Shown in pieces: positions 5,232-6,115 of a DNA stretch of 6,115 bases (within the stretch, counting starts at the first letter, position 1; every line of letters begins with the position of its first letter). The position numbers were made by a program, and so were the translations under genes. This stretch comes from an uncultured Fidelibacterota bacterium (GTDB taxonomy: Bacteria; Fidelibacterota; Fidelibacteria; Fidelibacterales; Fidelibacteraceae), in NCBI GenBank assembly GCA_937862595.1, contig CALMFL010000126.1, forward strand, positions 1 to 6,115, read 5' to 3'. The notes beneath the pieces were generated by a model. The model had not been told where the DNA came from and searched no databases. It saw only the letters and a list, made by a program, of their open reading frames with translations.

Positions 5232-6115
5232 ATGAAAAAACACTTTCACATCATTTCCCTGATCATCGTGCTTTGGCTGAGCGCCCTTCCGGCGTTCGCG
5301 GCCGGGATCCCGGATAAGATCGATATCAACAACGCCTCCGCAGAGACCCTGCGCGGGCTGCCGGTCTCCGGGGAGGTCGTCGAACTGCTCGAGGAATTCC
5401 TGCTCTATCACGGGGAATTCACCTCCGTGTACCAGATCCGCGGGATCGACGGCATCTCCTATGAGGACTTCCTGCTGATCAAGGACGCCGTGGCGGTCTT
5501 CCCCCGGATCAGCGCCGACCTTACCGAGAACAAGATCGAGGACCGGTATTACCGCCTCGAAAGCATGATGAACGACGAGGGCGCTTCGGAAGGCCTGGTC
5601 GAGTCCTGGATCGACCTCTTCACGAACCCCAAGAACATCAACAAGATGGGTTACTTCGACCTCGTGAACCTCCCCACGGTCTCCCCCGTGGACGCCGCGG
5701 CGATCATTAAATTCCGCGCGGACGGGAACGAGATCAAGTCCGCCCGCGACCTGCGCGGCATCGAGGGGATCAGCTACTACGGCTACCGCAACGTCTCCGA
5801 CTACGTCCGCTACACCGACGCCGGCGTGCACGCCTGGAACGGCTACATGACCGCGACCGTCAAGGATTTTGCGGCGCAGATCACGCCCGACGACGGCGGC
5901 GGCAGCCTGCTGGACCAGGTCGTCTTCAACAAATACCCCCTGGACGTCTACTACAAGGGTCACCTGAATTACGGCCAGAAGCTGAGCTTCGGCCTCGCCT
6001 ACACCCGCTCGCTGAGCGAGCCGGACCCGACCTTCGGGAACAGCGCCTTCCCGCGCCTGAAAGGCTACGCCACGGTCAATGACCTTTCCCTCGGGAAGCT
6101 CGGCAGCATCAACAA
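5232..6115 (+). CDS. Exported helix-hairpin-helix (ComEA-like) protein with probable outer-membrane barrel (3' partial)
   Basis: The frame is open from the ATG at 5232 to the window edge, giving 294 complete codons plus two bases. The start is supported by a signal peptide: MKKHFHIISLIIVLWLSALP with a likely cut after AFA (residue 23). Two ComEA-like helix-hairpin-helix units follow at about 29-90 and 133-193. The first opens DINNASAETLRGLP, the second NINKMGYFDLVNLP, and each closes with a near-identical block (RGIDGISYEDF at 70-80, RGIEGISYYGY at 175-185). From about 200 the sequence becomes strand-like (MTATVKDF, LDVYYKGHLNYG, LSFGLAYTRSL), typical of an outer-membrane barrel. HhH units usually bind DNA non-specifically, but the GxG hairpin is replaced here (VSG at 45-47, TVSP at 149-152), so binding is uncertain. 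Large HhH-plus-barrel proteins of unknown function occur in Bacteroidetes-related genomes. The C-terminus is outside the window. Confidence 0.88.
   Translation, partial: MKKHFHIISLIIVLWLSALPAFAAGIPDKIDINNASAETLRGLPVSGEVVELLEEFLLYHGEFTSVYQIRGIDGISYEDFLLIKDAVAVFPRISADLTENKIEDRYYRLESMMNDEGASEGLVESWIDLFTNPKNINKMGYFDLVNLPTVSPVDAAAIIKFRADGNEIKSARDLRGIEGISYYGYRNVSDYVRYTDAGVHAWNGYMTATVKDFAAQITPDDGGGSLLDQVVFNKYPLDVYYKGHLNYGQKLSFGLAYTRSLSEPDPTFGNSAFPRLKGYATVNDLSLGKLGSIN
5316..5810 (+). repeat. Internal duplication of HhH unit within gene 4
   Basis: Protein residues 31-90 and 135-194 align over their whole length with a one-residue offset. Both start with an INN/INK turn, have a central LP hairpin region, and end in RGI(D/E)GISY at nt 5439 and nt 5754. 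The two copies are about 315 bases apart and have diverged at DNA level, so this is an old protein-level duplication, not a recent DNA repeat. A helical linker of about 40 residues separates them. Confidence 0.8.

Noticed and set aside
5300..5460. Gene 4 as a standard comEA competence gene.
   Set aside because: ComEA is short and ends after its HhH region, while this protein has two divergent HhH units and continues into strand-rich sequence; the hairpin glycines are not conserved.
2353..5963. Further long - strand open frames at 2353-3033, 3622-4233, 4345-5220 and 5148-5963.
   Set aside because: All are in register with the + strand gene beneath them and share the same composition artefact. 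The + strand products have signal peptides and recognisable domains; these have neither.

Overview
The window is a stretch of G+C-rich bacterial DNA carrying four genes in a row on the + strand, separated by only 11, 9 and 20 bases. It looks like the middle of one operon for cell-envelope or secreted proteins; both end genes run off the window. No RNA gene, mobile element, CRISPR array, clear promoter or terminator is visible, and no stretch over 20 bases is non-coding apart from the single base before the first complete codon.

Organism: the first protein ends in a type IX secretion (Por) sorting domain with the YPNPFNP signature, the third protein resembles the PorV/PorQ outer-membrane barrels, and clear Shine-Dalgarno sites are missing. 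This points to the Fibrobacteres-Chlorobi-Bacteroidetes superphylum. The G+C-rich codon use and this form of sorting domain suggest a candidate lineage such as Marinimicrobia (Neomarinimicrobiota), KSB1 or a relative rather than a typical Bacteroides. This is a family-level impression; the exact phylum is uncertain.

Layout: (1) 2-2335, 3' part of a large modular secreted protein: lamin-tail domain (LTD) remnant, PKD/REJ-like domain, second LTD, Ig-like region, tandem OB-fold region, type IX sorting domain. (2) 2347-4308, complete secreted protein: signal peptide, LTD, Ig-like domain, tandem OB folds related to those of gene 1, FlgD-like C-terminal domain. (3) 4318-5211, short PorV/PorQ-like outer-membrane beta-barrel. 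(4) 5232-6115, 5' part of an exported protein with two helix-hairpin-helix (HhH, ComEA-like) repeats followed by what looks like the start of an outer-membrane barrel.

How they may work together: the LTD plus OB-fold arrangement is the one found in ExeM/NucH-type extracellular nucleases, but the complete gene 2 has no nuclease domain. Beside an HhH protein at the outer membrane, this raises the possibility of a surface system that binds extracellular DNA or another polymer, with the PorV-like barrel helping to export or anchor the secreted partners. That is inference: the HhH hairpins are degenerate and no catalytic domain is visible. One further oddity is an abrupt change in base composition near position 100, inside gene 1.
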